A DNA stretch of 50,613 nucleotides from an uncultured Prevotella sp. (GTDB taxonomy: Bacteria > Bacteroidota > Bacteroidia > Bacteroidales > Bacteroidaceae), in contig CAMHLV010000012.1 of the NCBI GenBank assembly GCA_946186115.1, positions 1-50,613 of the forward strand, in the 5' to 3' direction. The notes beneath the pieces were generated by a model. The model searched no databases and had not been told where the DNA came from. It worked only from the letters and a program-made list of their open reading frames with translations. The first letter of the stretch is position 1. Each line of letters starts with the position of its first letter. The translations under genes and the position numbers were made by a program. Shown here in pieces: positions 17,070 to 26,013 of the stretch.

Positions 17070-17708
17070 ATGACACCTACAGAACAACGCAACCAACGAC
17101 TGGGCAGCAAAATGGTGAAGGCCCTGGAGCGCCGCCATTTCGAGGCTTATTATTGTGCCACTGCCGAAGAGGCTAAACAACGAGTGAACGAACTGATACC
17201 CGACGGAAGCAGCGTGACATGGGGAGGAACGATGTCGGTACGCGACATAGGAATACCTGAAATGCTGAAACAGCGAGGCACACTCGACGTGTGGGACCGC
17301 GACCTGGTCACCACCCCAGAGGAGAAACAGGAGATGTATCTGCGAGCTTTCAGGGCCGACTACTATCTGGCATCAGCCAACGCTATATCCGAAGACGGCG
17401 TAATAGTAAGCATCGACGGCAACGGCAACAGGGTGGCTGCTATCACATGGGGACCGAAGCGCGTAATATTTGTTGTGGGCATGAACAAGGTGGCACAGAA
17501 TGTTGAAGCAGCACTGATGAGAGCACGCTCTACGGCATCACCCATCAATGCGGCCAGATTCGACATCAACACTCCATGCCAACTGGACGGACAATGCCAT
17601 AACTGCAACTCGCCTCAGAGCATCTGCAACTATATCCACTTCCTCAGAAACTCGCATCCGCAGCGTCGCCACGTGGTGATACTGGTTGGCGAAGAACTGG
17701 GATACTAA
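17070..17708 (+). CDS. LUD-domain protein (lactate-utilisation/DUF162 family)
   Basis: A 212-residue cytoplasmic protein of the LUD family, related to LutC and to the N-terminal part of LutB. It shows SSVTWGGTMSVRDIGIPEML, the central DYYLASANAISEDGVIVSIDGNGNRVAA with the family glycines, and a C-terminal cluster of four cysteines (CQLDGQCHNCNSPQSIC, about 171-187) that could bind metal or an Fe-S cluster. No LutA or LutB partner is encoded nearby, so it is a stand-alone LUD protein as often seen in Bacteroidetes and Firmicutes. It begins 9 bp after the esterase and precedes the GH2 gene by 12 bp. Confidence 0.88.
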   Translation: MTPTEQRNQRLGSKMVKALERRHFEAYYCATAEEAKQRVNELIPDGSSVTWGGTMSVRDIGIPEMLKQRGTLDVWDRDLVTTPEEKQEMYLRAFRADYYLASANAISEDGVIVSIDGNGNRVAAITWGPKRVIFVVGMNKVAQNVEAALMRARSTASPINAARFDINTPCQLDGQCHNCNSPQSICNYIHFLRNSHPQRRHVVILVGEELGY

Positions 17709-17720
17709 CAACAGGAAATT

Positions 17721-20132
17721 ATGAAAAGAATATTTGCCATAGCATTGGCACTGCTGACCATGTGGACTGCCGATGCAAGAAACGTGCGTGAAAAGATACT
17801 GCTCAACGAAGGATGGAAATTCACCTTCGGCAATGCCGCCGACCCTGCCAAGGACTTCGGATGCGGAACAGAATACTTCAACTATCTGACGAAAGCCAAC
17901 TCTATTCACAACGAGGGACCATACGCCATGAAATTCGACGACACAGCATGGCAGGAGGTCAACATACCTCACGACTGGGTGACCACACTGCCATTCGACC
18001 CACAGGCCAGCCACTCGCACGGATATAAGACTGTGGGATACAAATATCCCGAAACAAGCGTTGGCTGGTATCGCAAAACCATCAGCATACCAAAAGACGA
18101 CGAGGGAAAGCACCTGATGCTGCGCTTCGACGGAATATTCCGCAATGCTACGGTGTGGTTCAACGGTTTCTACATGGGAACGGAACCAAGCGGCTATGCC
18201 ACTCAGGTGTACGACGTGACAGAGTATGCCAACTATGGTGGCGACAACCTGATATGCGTGAGGGCTGATGCCTCGTTGGAGGAAGGATGGTTCTACGAAG
18301 GGGCAGGCATCTATCGTGATGTATGGATAGAGAAAACCAGTCCTGTTCACGTAGTCCCATTCGGCACATTCGTCAGAATGACGGATTCGGGAATACGCAT
18401 CAGCACAGAGGTGGAGAACTCGCTACTTACGGAAGCCTCATGCGAGGTAAGTCAGCGCATCATCGATGCAGAAGGTCGTGAGGTGGCCAATGCCGCTGCC
18501 GTCACGCTAAGACTCTGCCACAAAGAGAAGGCTGCTGCCGAACAGACTATGACGCTGGAGAAACCTCATCTGTGGAGTACTACCGACCCCTATCTGTATC
18601 AGGTGGAAACTACCGTCAAAGTGGATGGCGACATTAGCGATGTATATACAACCACAACGGGTTTCCGCACAATAGCCTTCGATGCCGAAAGGGGATTCCT
18701 GCTCAACGGCAAGCCACTGAAACTAAAAGGTGTCAACATGCACCAAGACCATGCCGGTGTGGGCTCGGCTATACCAGAGGCTCTGATGGAGTGGCGCATA
18801 AAGCGGCTGAAGGAAATGGGATGCAATGCCTACAGGGCATCACATAACCCCATGACACCAGCACAACTGGACATATGCGACCGCGAAGGAATTCTGGTAA
18901 TCGACGAGAACCGCCTCTCGGGAATAAATCAGGAGCACCTACGCTTACTGGAGAATATGATACGGCGCGACCGCAACCACCCCAGCATCATTCTCTGGAG
19001 TGACGGCAACGAGGAATGGGGTCTGGAGAACAACATCCAGGGCACACGCATCGCACAGGCCATGAAGGCTTACACACGACTGATGGACCCCACCCGACCT
19101 TCGACAATGGCAAATGCCGGTGGCACAGAACTCATCAAGGGGCTCGACGTGGTGGGATTCAACTACATTGCACAAAACGATGTTGACAACCGCAAGAAAG
19201 ATAACCCCGACTGGAAGATTGTGGGCACTGAAGAGACTACCGGATGCGGAACACGAGGAATATACTTCGACGACCCGAAACAACCGGGACACATGAAGGC
19301 TATCAACCGTGGGACGGAACCTGGGGTAGAGAACGTCATCGAAAGGGGATGGCAGTTCTACGCAGAACGACCATGGGCATCAGGATTGTTCTACTGGACA
19401 GGTTTCGACTACCGAGGTGAGCCTAACCCGCTGAAATATCCTGCACACGATTCGGAGTTCGGCATACTCGACTACTGCGGATTCTGGAAGGATGAAGCAT
19501 GGTATCTGAAATCGTGGTGGACTGACGAGCCCACGCTGCACATCTTCCCCCACTGGAACCTTCAAGGTCATGAGGGCGAGGAAGTGGAACTGTGGGCATA
19601 CAGCAACTGCGACGAGGTGGAACTGACGGTAAACGGAAAGAAACTGGGCCGACAGCGGATGCCACAAAACGGACATCTGAAATGGAGTGCCACATACCAG
19701 CCTGGCAAGTTAGTGGCTGTGGGATATAAAAACGGGAAGCGCATTCTCACCCAGACTATAGAAACCACAAAACAAGCCTCACGAGTAAGACTGACTGCCG
19801 ACAGAAAAACAATAGCTGCCGACGGCCGTGATGTGGCAATAGTAACTGTAGAGGTTCAGGATGCCAAAGGCCGTACTGTGCCTGACGCATGCCCACTGTT
19901 GACACTGCAACTGGAAGGTGACGGCAGAATACTGGGTGTAGGCAACGGAGACCCCGCATTCTCAGGTTCCGACCACCCAAGCGAGAAAGACTGTCACAGT
20001 TTCCAACTGCCTGCCTTCAACGGACTGGCACAGATTATAATACAGAGCGGACATTCAACCGGAGCACTCTCACTCACCTGTAATGCACAGGGTATGAAGG
20101 CTCCTGCAAAACTTCTAATTCAAGCAGAATAA
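17721..20132 (+). CDS. Glycoside hydrolase family 2 (beta-galactosidase-like), secreted
   Basis: An 803-residue exported GH2 enzyme. Signal peptide about 1-19; jelly-roll sugar-binding domain about 25-205 (KILLNEGWKFTFG, VNIPHDWV, GWYRKTISIP); immunoglobulin-like domain about 210-310; TIM barrel about 310-600. The barrel holds the acid/base glutamate in NHPSIILWSDGNEEWG and the probable nucleophile in the KIVGTEETTG segment. The C-terminus carries DUF4982-like and Glyco_hydro2_C5-like beta domains (ADRKTIAADGRDVAIVTVEV). It likely removes a terminal beta-linked hexose from an oligosaccharide; linkage cannot be read from sequence. The neighbouring esterase would fit glycan degradation. Its TAA stop touches the topB ATG. 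Confidence 0.92.
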   Translation: MKRIFAIALALLTMWTADARNVREKILLNEGWKFTFGNAADPAKDFGCGTEYFNYLTKANSIHNEGPYAMKFDDTAWQEVNIPHDWVTTLPFDPQASHSHGYKTVGYKYPETSVGWYRKTISIPKDDEGKHLMLRFDGIFRNATVWFNGFYMGTEPSGYATQVYDVTEYANYGGDNLICVRADASLEEGWFYEGAGIYRDVWIEKTSPVHVVPFGTFVRMTDSGIRISTEVENSLLTEASCEVSQRIIDAEGREVANAAAVTLRLCHKEKAAAEQTMTLEKPHLWSTTDPYLYQVETTVKVDGDISDVYTTTTGFRTIAFDAERGFLLNGKPLKLKGVNMHQDHAGVGSAIPEALMEWRIKRLKEMGCNAYRASHNPMTPAQLDICDREGILVIDENRLSGINQEHLRLLENMIRRDRNHPSIILWSDGNEEWGLENNIQGTRIAQAMKAYTRLMDPTRPSTMANAGGTELIKGLDVVGFNYIAQNDVDNRKKDNPDWKIVGTEETTGCGTRGIYFDDPKQPGHMKAINRGTEPGVENVIERGWQFYAERPWASGLFYWTGFDYRGEPNPLKYPAHDSEFGILDYCGFWKDEAWYLKSWWTDEPTLHIFPHWNLQGHEGEEVELWAYSNCDEVELTVNGKKLGRQRMPQNGHLKWSATYQPGKLVAVGYKNGKRILTQTIETTKQASRVRLTADRKTIAADGRDVAIVTVEVQDAKGRTVPDACPLLTLQLEGDGRILGVGNGDPAFSGSDHPSEKDCHSFQLPAFNGLAQIIIQSGHSTGALSLTCNAQGMKAPAKLLIQAE

Positions 20133-22052
20133 ATGATAGTTTGTATAGCAGAGAAGCCCAGTGTGGCGAGAGATATTGCACGCATTATCGGTGCCACATC
20201 GTCACACGACGGCTATATGGAAGGTAACGGTTTTCAGGTTACGTGGACATTCGGCCACCTGTGTACCCTCAAGGAGCCCAACGACTATACTCCCATGTGG
20301 AAGTCGTGGAGCCTGACGTCGCTGCCCATGATTCCCGACCGCTTCGGCATCAAACTCATAGATGACCAGGGCATCAAGAAACAGTTTGCCATCATCGAGG
20401 GACTGATGCAGAAAGCAGAACGCATAGTCAACTGCGGTGACGCCGGCCAGGAGGGTGAACTCATACAGCGCTGGGTGATGCAGAAGGCGGGCGCCAAGTG
20501 CCCAGTGAGCCGCCTGTGGATCTCATCGATGACTGACGAGGCTATCCGAGAGGGATTCCAGAACCTGAAAGACCAGCAAGACTACCAACCATTATACATG
20601 GCCGGACTGAGCCGGGCCATTGGCGACTGGCTGTTAGGAATGAACTGCACGCGACTCTACACGCTGAAATACGGCCAGAACCGACAGGTGCTCTCGATAG
20701 GACGTGTGCAGACACCTACTCTGGCACTCATCGTCAACAGACAAAAGGAGATAGACAACTTCAAACCTGAGCCCTATTGGGTACTGGCAACAGTATATCG
20801 CGACACAACATTTACTGCCACAAAGGGCAAATTCACCTCGAAAGAGGAAGGCGAACAGGCTTTCAAAACAATCGAAGGCAAGCCTTTTACCGTCACCAAA
20901 GTAGAGAAGAAAGAGGGCAAGGAACAGCCCCCACAGCTCTATGACCTCACATCGCTACAGGTGGACTGCAACCGTAAGTTCGGATACTCTGCTGAAATGA
21001 CACTCAACCTCATACAGGCTCTCTACGAGAGGAAGTTCACCACATATCCCCGTGTAGATACGCAATACCTCAGCGACGACATCTACCCTAAGTGTCCGCA
21101 GACACTGAACGGCCTCTACCAGACAAATTTCGGTGGAGTGGCTCCATACGCACCCATCATCAAGCCTATAGGCGGGAAACCGCTGAAGAAAAGCAAACGC
21201 GTCTTCGACTCATCGAAGGTCACCGACCACCATGCCATTATCCCAACGGGAGTAATCCCCCAGAACCTAAGCGATGCTGAGAGAAACGTGTTCGACCTCG
21301 TGGCACGCCGTTTCATCGGTGTGTTTCTGCCCGATTGCAAATTCTCGACTACGACGGTTTTGGGAGAAGTCCGGTCTGTTGCTACTGAGTCTCAACCTAC
21401 GGAACAGACTGTCGAATTCAAGGCCACGGGTAAGGAAATACTCGACCCGGGATGGAGAGTATGCCTTCCACAATCCAAGAAAAAGGTGAATGACGACGAG
21501 GATGAAAAGAAACTTGATGACGAAGAGCGCACACTGCCGACATTCGCAAAGGGCGAAAGCGGTGACCACAAGCCTACGCTGACGGAGAAAATGACCACAC
21601 CACCACCCTACTACACAGAGGCAACACTACTGCGTGCCATGGAGACAGCAGGAAAATTCGTAGAAGATGAAACTCTGCGTGCTGCCATGAAGGAGAATGG
21701 CATAGGCCGTCCTTCGAGCCGCGCCAGTATCATCGAGACACTATTCAAGCGACACTACATCCGTCGAGAGCGCAAGCGCCTCGTTGCCACTCCTACTGGC
21801 ATCGAACTCATCGACCTTATCCGCGAGGAACTGCTGAAAAGTTGCGAACTGACGGGTATCTGGGAAAAAAAGCTGCGCGACATTGAGCACCAGAAATATG
21901 ACGCCAGCCTATTCATTCAGGAACTGAAACAGCAGGTCACCGACATAGTACACGACGTGATGTGCGACCCTACCAACAGGCGCATCACCATCACATCGGC
22001 TGAAGACGAGAAGAAGAAAGGCAAAAAGAAACCCAAAGACGATACGCAATAA
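20133..22052 (+). CDS. topB: DNA topoisomerase III
   Basis: Type IA topoisomerase, relaxing and decatenating DNA through a 5'-phosphotyrosine intermediate. The Toprim domain begins MIVCIAEKPSVARDIARIIG and contains NCGDAGQEGELIQRW (acidic residues for magnesium). The catalytic tyrosine is in TTYPRVDTQYLSDDIYP near residue 310. The gate domain follows, with ATLLRAMETAGKFVEDETLR and GIGRPSSRASIIETL. The C-terminus is a short lysine-rich tail rather than zinc fingers. Length of 639 is usual for the Bacteroidetes form. The ATG directly follows the GH2 stop codon, so translation is probably coupled although the functions are unrelated. Confidence 0.96.
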   Translation: MIVCIAEKPSVARDIARIIGATSSHDGYMEGNGFQVTWTFGHLCTLKEPNDYTPMWKSWSLTSLPMIPDRFGIKLIDDQGIKKQFAIIEGLMQKAERIVNCGDAGQEGELIQRWVMQKAGAKCPVSRLWISSMTDEAIREGFQNLKDQQDYQPLYMAGLSRAIGDWLLGMNCTRLYTLKYGQNRQVLSIGRVQTPTLALIVNRQKEIDNFKPEPYWVLATVYRDTTFTATKGKFTSKEEGEQAFKTIEGKPFTVTKVEKKEGKEQPPQLYDLTSLQVDCNRKFGYSAEMTLNLIQALYERKFTTYPRVDTQYLSDDIYPKCPQTLNGLYQTNFGGVAPYAPIIKPIGGKPLKKSKRVFDSSKVTDHHAIIPTGVIPQNLSDAERNVFDLVARRFIGVFLPDCKFSTTTVLGEVRSVATESQPTEQTVEFKATGKEILDPGWRVCLPQSKKKVNDDEDEKKLDDEERTLPTFAKGESGDHKPTLTEKMTTPPPYYTEATLLRAMETAGKFVEDETLRAAMKENGIGRPSSRASIIETLFKRHYIRRERKRLVATPTGIELIDLIREELLKSCELTGIWEKKLRDIEHQKYDASLFIQELKQQVTDIVHDVMCDPTNRRITITSAEDEKKKGKKKPKDDTQ

Positions 22053-22082
22053 AAGCAGTCTATTATACGTTATTGTTTACGT

Positions 22083-24146
22083 ATGCGAAAGAATTTACAC
22101 CTTATTATATATGTTTTCTTGACAGCCGTAATCCTGACTGGATGCGGTGCTGAACAAGCCGTGAAGAAAGGTGACAAATTCTACGCATTAGGTGAATACT
22201 ATGATGCCGCGACTCAATATCGGAAAGCTTATTCGCAGACTCCTGCCAAGGAGAGAACACTGAGAGGGCAACGGGCATTGAAAATGGCAGAATGCTACCG
22301 CCGCATCAACTACACACAAAAGGCTATTGCTGCCTACAACAATGCTATACGCTACAAGCAGACAGACTCTCTTACACATCTGTATCTGGCTCAGCAACTG
22401 ATGAAAAACGGCAACTATAAAGAGGCCGGCAAGCAATTCCAAATTGTGCTCGACTCTATACCAGGCCATCAGCTGGCCCTGGTAGGACTACGGGCTGCTG
22501 CACAAGCCCCGCAATGGAAAAAGGAGGGTTCTGACTACACGGTGAAGCGCGAGAACATGTTCAACTCACGCCGTGCTGACTATTGCCCAATGCTGGCGGG
22601 CGAGGAAAACAACCAACTCTTCTTCACCTCGACGCGCAACCAGGCCAAAGGCGACGAGTACAGCGGCATCACAGGCACCAAGAACGGCGACATCTTCTTT
22701 GCCCAGAAAGATGACAAGGGAAAATGGCAACGACCTGAGGTAATAGACTCTGAGCTGAACACCGACTATGACGAAGGGGCATGCAGTTTCTCACCCGACG
22801 GCCGCACGATGTATCTCACACAGTGTAAGACCGACCCCGACTATCCACGCTTCGCCACTATTATGACCTCGAGCCGTTCGGATGCTACATGGAGCAAGGC
22901 TACAGAACTGAAGCTGACGCGCGACACGCTCTCTGCCTTTGCCCATCCTGCAGTATCGCCCGACGGACAATGGCTATACTTTACCAGTAACATGCCCGGT
23001 GGAATGGGCGGATATGACATCTGGCGAATAGCCATTACAGCCAACGGCAGCATGGGTGGAGTGGAAAACCTGGGAGAACCTATCAATACCCCAGGCAACG
23101 AGATGTTTCCCACGTTCCGCCCCAATGGCGACCTTTACTTCTCGAGCGACGGACACGAAGGCTTAGGAGGGTTGGACATATTCATTGCTCATCTCGTGAG
23201 CAATGAAATTAGAAATGAGAATTTAGAAATGAATAATGATGACAGCGAAGACCATTCTTCATTTCTCATTACTAATTCCTCATATAAGATAACGCATCCC
23301 GGCTACCCTCTTAACTCACAGGGCGACGACTTCGGAATGACGTTCGAGGGGCTACTCAATCAGGGATTCTTCTGCAGCAATCGAGGCGATGGCAAAGGAT
23401 GGGATCATATCTATTCGTTCTACAATCCTGAAATCATACAGACTGTAAAAGGATGGGTGTATGAAAAAGACGGATACGAACTGCCGGCGGCACAAGTCTA
23501 TATGGTAGGCAACGACGGCACGAACCTGAAACTCAGCGTCAAGGGCGACGGCTCGTTCACACAGGAAATCAAAGCCGGCGTTGACTATGTGCTGCTGGGT
23601 ACATGTAAAGGTTATCTGAACCATCAGGAACAACTGCGCGTTGAACCGGTGAAAGAGTCAGAGGAGTATGTCTTGCAGTTCCCATTGGCTAATATTATGG
23701 CTCCAGTTCTGATAGACAACATCTTCTACGACTTCGACAAAGCCACGCTGCGCCCAGAATCTACTGAAGCATTGGACCAGTTAGTAAAACTGCTTGAGGA
23801 AAATCCTAATGTAACCATTGAACTATCAGCCCATACCGACTATCGCGGTTCTGCTGAATACAACAAGCGCTTATCACAGCGACGAGCCGAGTCGGTAGTG
23901 AAATATCTAATAGAACACGGTATTGCCAGCGACCGGTTGACTCCTGTAGGCTATGGTAAGGAGAAACCAAAGACCATACGCAAGAAACAGGCAGAGCGCT
24001 ATCCCTACCTAAAAGAAAACGACGTCTTGACGGAAGAATTCATCAAGACGCTCGGAGAAGAAGAGCAGGAAGAATGCAACCAGCAGAACCGACGTACGGA
24101 ATTCCGCGTGTTACGCACTACCTACGGACTCTTTGATAAGAAATAG
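22083..24146 (+). CDS. PorE-like lipoprotein: TPR, PD40 propeller, CRD and OmpA domains
   Basis: A 687-residue predicted outer-membrane lipoprotein (signal with lipobox LTGC, Cys at about 21). Domain order: TPR-like helices about 25-135, a PD40/WD40-like propeller about 150-440 (CSFSPDGRTMYLTQC, VSPDGQWLYFTSNMPGGMGGYDIW, LGGLDIFIA), a carboxypeptidase-regulatory-like beta-sandwich about 455-530, and an OmpA peptidoglycan-binding domain about 545-687 (DKATLRPES, LSAHTDYRGSAEYNKRLSQRRA). This order equals that of PorE of the type IX secretion machinery of Porphyromonas gingivalis, so a role tying that machine to peptidoglycan is likely; other OmpA/PD40 paralogues exist. An in-frame repeat cassette (23202-23288) interrupts the propeller. 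The 3' end overlaps the convergent DUF5056 gene by 29 bp. Confidence 0.85.
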   Translation: MRKNLHLIIYVFLTAVILTGCGAEQAVKKGDKFYALGEYYDAATQYRKAYSQTPAKERTLRGQRALKMAECYRRINYTQKAIAAYNNAIRYKQTDSLTHLYLAQQLMKNGNYKEAGKQFQIVLDSIPGHQLALVGLRAAAQAPQWKKEGSDYTVKRENMFNSRRADYCPMLAGEENNQLFFTSTRNQAKGDEYSGITGTKNGDIFFAQKDDKGKWQRPEVIDSELNTDYDEGACSFSPDGRTMYLTQCKTDPDYPRFATIMTSSRSDATWSKATELKLTRDTLSAFAHPAVSPDGQWLYFTSNMPGGMGGYDIWRIAITANGSMGGVENLGEPINTPGNEMFPTFRPNGDLYFSSDGHEGLGGLDIFIAHLVSNEIRNENLEMNNDDSEDHSSFLITNSSYKITHPGYPLNSQGDDFGMTFEGLLNQGFFCSNRGDGKGWDHIYSFYNPEIIQTVKGWVYEKDGYELPAAQVYMVGNDGTNLKLSVKGDGSFTQEIKAGVDYVLLGTCKGYLNHQEQLRVEPVKESEEYVLQFPLANIMAPVLIDNIFYDFDKATLRPESTEALDQLVKLLEENPNVTIELSAHTDYRGSAEYNKRLSQRRAESVVKYLIEHGIASDRLTPVGYGKEKPKTIRKKQAERYPYLKENDVLTEEFIKTLGEEEQEECNQQNRRTEFRVLRTTYGLFDKK
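23202..23288. repeat. In-frame inverted-repeat peptide cassette inside the PorE-like gene
   Basis: Words of the type agaaatgaga run in one direction (about 23202-23234) and their complements (ttcatttctcatta) run back (about 23255-23283), forming a long imperfect hairpin. The stretch is translated as NEIRNENLEMNN then DHSSFLITNSSYK. A relative is present in the sigma factor gene at 24671-24775. Confidence 0.85.
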
Positions 24147-24495
24147 CCTCACCAACGCCAACGAACAGTAAGCCAAACAATACGGCAGCCAGCATTTGCA
24201 GGTTGACGCTGAAAGACTCTACGGCCAACGTGCGAAGCATGACCTCGAACTGAATGGTCAACAGTTCCCAACCATTGAAAATCACAAACAGCACAGCAAA
24301 CACAAGGATGCAGAATGCTGTCCACAGGCGGTTGAAGAGTTTCGTGGAAACATGGGATGTGACGTGCGAAGTCTGCGGCAAGCGCTGCATCACACGCTCC
24401 GTAAAGCCATCGTCGGCGATTGTCTGCTGTGCCGCATCACTGAAAAACTGCTGCAGCAACAAGTCATCATTCATTGTCTTATCGTCCATATCCAT
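24118..24495 (-). CDS. DUF5056-like membrane protein, putative anti-sigma partner
   Basis: A 125-residue protein with a cytoplasmic N-terminal half (LLLQQFFSDAAQQTIADDGFTERVMQRLP) and two membrane helices (about 57-78 and 98-118). The layout and the position directly after an ECF sigma gene match DUF5056 proteins of Bacteroidales, which probably restrain the sigma factor or sense envelope state (inference). Its start overlaps the sigma stop; ATG codons at 24495, 24489 and 24474 are all possible. The 3' end overlaps the PorE-like gene on the other strand. Confidence 0.75.
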   Translation of the reverse strand: MDMDDKTMNDDLLLQQFFSDAAQQTIADDGFTERVMQRLPQTSHVTSHVSTKLFNRLWTAFCILVFAVLFVIFNGWELLTIQFEVMLRTLAVESFSVNLQMLAAVLFGLLFVGVGEAISYQRVRR

Positions 24496-25042
24496 TCTTT
24501 CTTAAATAGTTTGCCATTTTTTCCTTGCCTCGCGAAAGGTGCGACTTTACCGTGCCCTCTTTCATCTGCGTAATCTCGGCTATCTTCTGAATATCATAGC
24601 CGTCGATGAGCTGCAGGGTAACGCATGTACGTTCGTCTGGCTTCAACAATGCCAAGGCACCATAGATGTCCATTTTCAATGAGGAATGAGAAGTAAGAAA
24701 TGAGGAATGAGCTGCGCTATCATTTTTCAATTCCACATTTACATTACTCATTTCTAATTTCTCATTTTTCATTTTACGACAATAGTCGTAATGGACATTA
24801 TAGGCGATACGCATGAGCCACGTCTGAAACGATGCCAGACCACGGAACTTGCTGATATTCAGATATGCCTTGACAAATGTGTCTTGAGCCAAGTCGTCAC
24901 TCAGTTGACTATCTCCCAGTGTCTGATGTAGGAAAAACCTGCGCACGGGTGACTGATAGCGACGGACGAGTTCGTCAAAAGCCCGTCGGTTGCCCGCTAC
25001 AGCCACCTGTGCTACGAGAGAGATGTCGGTGAGTGATGCCAC
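24479..25042 (-). CDS. RNA polymerase ECF-type sigma factor
   Basis: A 187-residue sigma-70 family protein. Region 2 spans about residues 18-85 (FDELVRRYQSPVRRFFLH, DLAQDTFVKAYLNI, FQTWLMRIAYNVHYDYCR) and region 4 about 128-180 (LLKPDERTCVTLQLIDGYDIQKIAEIT, then GTVKSHLSRGKEKM). The linker between them carries an in-frame repeat cassette (24671-24775), making it longer than usual. The operon order (head-GIN protein, DUF6249, PspC, sigma, DUF5056) suggests control of an envelope response, with the products encoded upstream on the same transcript. Confidence 0.93.
   Translation of the reverse strand: MASLTDISLVAQVAVAGNRRAFDELVRRYQSPVRRFFLHQTLGDSQLSDDLAQDTFVKAYLNISKFRGLASFQTWLMRIAYNVHYDYCRKMKNEKLEMSNVNVELKNDSAAHSSFLTSHSSLKMDIYGALALLKPDERTCVTLQLIDGYDIQKIAEITQMKEGTVKSHLSRGKEKMANYLRKNGYGR
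24671..24775. repeat. In-frame inverted-repeat peptide cassette inside the sigma factor gene
   Basis: Same repeat family as 23202-23288: words atgaggaatgag on one side and ctcatttctaatttctcat on the other. On the coding strand it encodes KNEKLEMSN, a short spacer, and HSSFLTSHSSLK in the region 2/region 4 linker. Confidence 0.85.
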
Positions 25043-25060
25043 TTTACAATTATTACTCTT

Positions 25061-25261
25061 TTAACCTCTGATAATCTGATTCTTGTCTGGAATAATAATC
25101 CACGCCACGATATAGAAGGGAATGCCTGCGAAGGCCGTGAACAGCGTGAGTGCTGCATATCCGAGGCGCACTGCTACGGGGTCGAAGTCCATATACTCAG
25201 CGAATCCGGCGCAAACGCCGCCCAATACGCGGTCGTTGCTTCTTGTCAATTTCTTTGTCAT
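25061..25261 (-). CDS. PspC-domain protein
   Basis: A 66-residue PspC-domain protein: KKLTRSNDRVLGGVCAGFAEY, DFDPVAVRLGYAALTL and FYIVAWIIIP, with the membrane helix at about 31-58. PspC relatives act in envelope stress sensing in proteobacteria; small stand-alone versions are common in Bacteroidetes. It lies 18 bp upstream of the sigma gene and 18 bp downstream of the DUF6249 gene, within one transcript. Confidence 0.92.
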   Translation of the reverse strand: MTKKLTRSNDRVLGGVCAGFAEYMDFDPVAVRLGYAALTLFTAFAGIPFYIVAWIIIPDKNQIIRG

Positions 25262-25279
25262 AGTTATTCAATTGTTGTC

Positions 25280-25990
25280 TTAGTTGTTCAAGTTGTCGTT
25301 ATTTAAATCTCTTTTGTCGTCGATGATGTCGCTGTTGTTGTTCTTGCGCGCTGTACGTGAGGCAAACACCTTACCCAGTCCGATGCAAAACACCAGTGCA
25401 CCGATGCCGAAGCCCACTTGTCCGGCGGCATAGCCGAGGAATACCATCAGTCCTACACCGACGAAGCACTGGCGCATGCCTTTCTGATACTCGTCATCAG
25501 TATCTGCGGGGGCGTCTTTCAACAACTGGTCGGGAATGGGCTGTCCCTGCTGCATGGCCATCTGTGCCAGGCGCATCTTCTCCTTGCGGTTCTTGTTGAT
25601 GAAGTAGAACAGCGCAATGATGATAAGCACCGGTGCCAGCACGAAGATGATAAGTAGCACACACAGGACAAATATCATGCCACCGATATCTTTGCTATCC
25701 ATGTGGCTTAAGGCATTGTGAACCACACTTCCGAAATCATCGTCATCTATCTCGTAGGTTGTCGTGCGGCTGCTCCAGGGCGACGTTGGCGTGGTGACAG
25801 TCACCTTCGACTTGTGCTTTGTGATTGTTACTGTATCCACACTCGTTGTATCCGAATAGACTTCCACGGCATCCTTACTGGTAGAGTCAGTCAACTCTTG
25901 CTGCGGGGTGTGGCGGTGCTTCTGAGCCGCAGCCTGGACTCCCATGCTGAGAGCCAGCACCATTGTTAATGTTATAAGTACCTTCTTCAT
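25280..25990 (-). CDS. DUF6249-type secreted/membrane protein
   Basis: A 236-residue protein beginning MKKVLITLTMVLALSMGVQA, a signal peptide; I therefore use ATG 25990 and not the upstream ATG at 26017, which would precede it with MIHNKTKTT. A threonine-rich low-complexity region (about 35-85) is followed by two hydrophobic segments (about 105-133 and 178-205) with the family-like LAQMAMQQGQPIPDQLL between them, as in DUF6249. Function is unknown; the operon context points to the cell envelope. Confidence 0.78.
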   Translation of the reverse strand: MKKVLITLTMVLALSMGVQAAAQKHRHTPQQELTDSTSKDAVEVYSDTTSVDTVTITKHKSKVTVTTPTSPWSSRTTTYEIDDDDFGSVVHNALSHMDSKDIGGMIFVLCVLLIIFVLAPVLIIIALFYFINKNRKEKMRLAQMAMQQGQPIPDQLLKDAPADTDDEYQKGMRQCFVGVGLMVFLGYAAGQVGFGIGALVFCIGLGKVFASRTARKNNNSDIIDDKRDLNNDNLNN

Positions 25991-26013
25991 TGTTGTTTTC
26001 GTTTTGTTATGTA

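Noticed and set aside
17538..18350. 270-codon antisense frame across the LUD/GH2 border
   Set aside because: It covers the ends of two well-supported genes and shows no recognisable motif or promoter.
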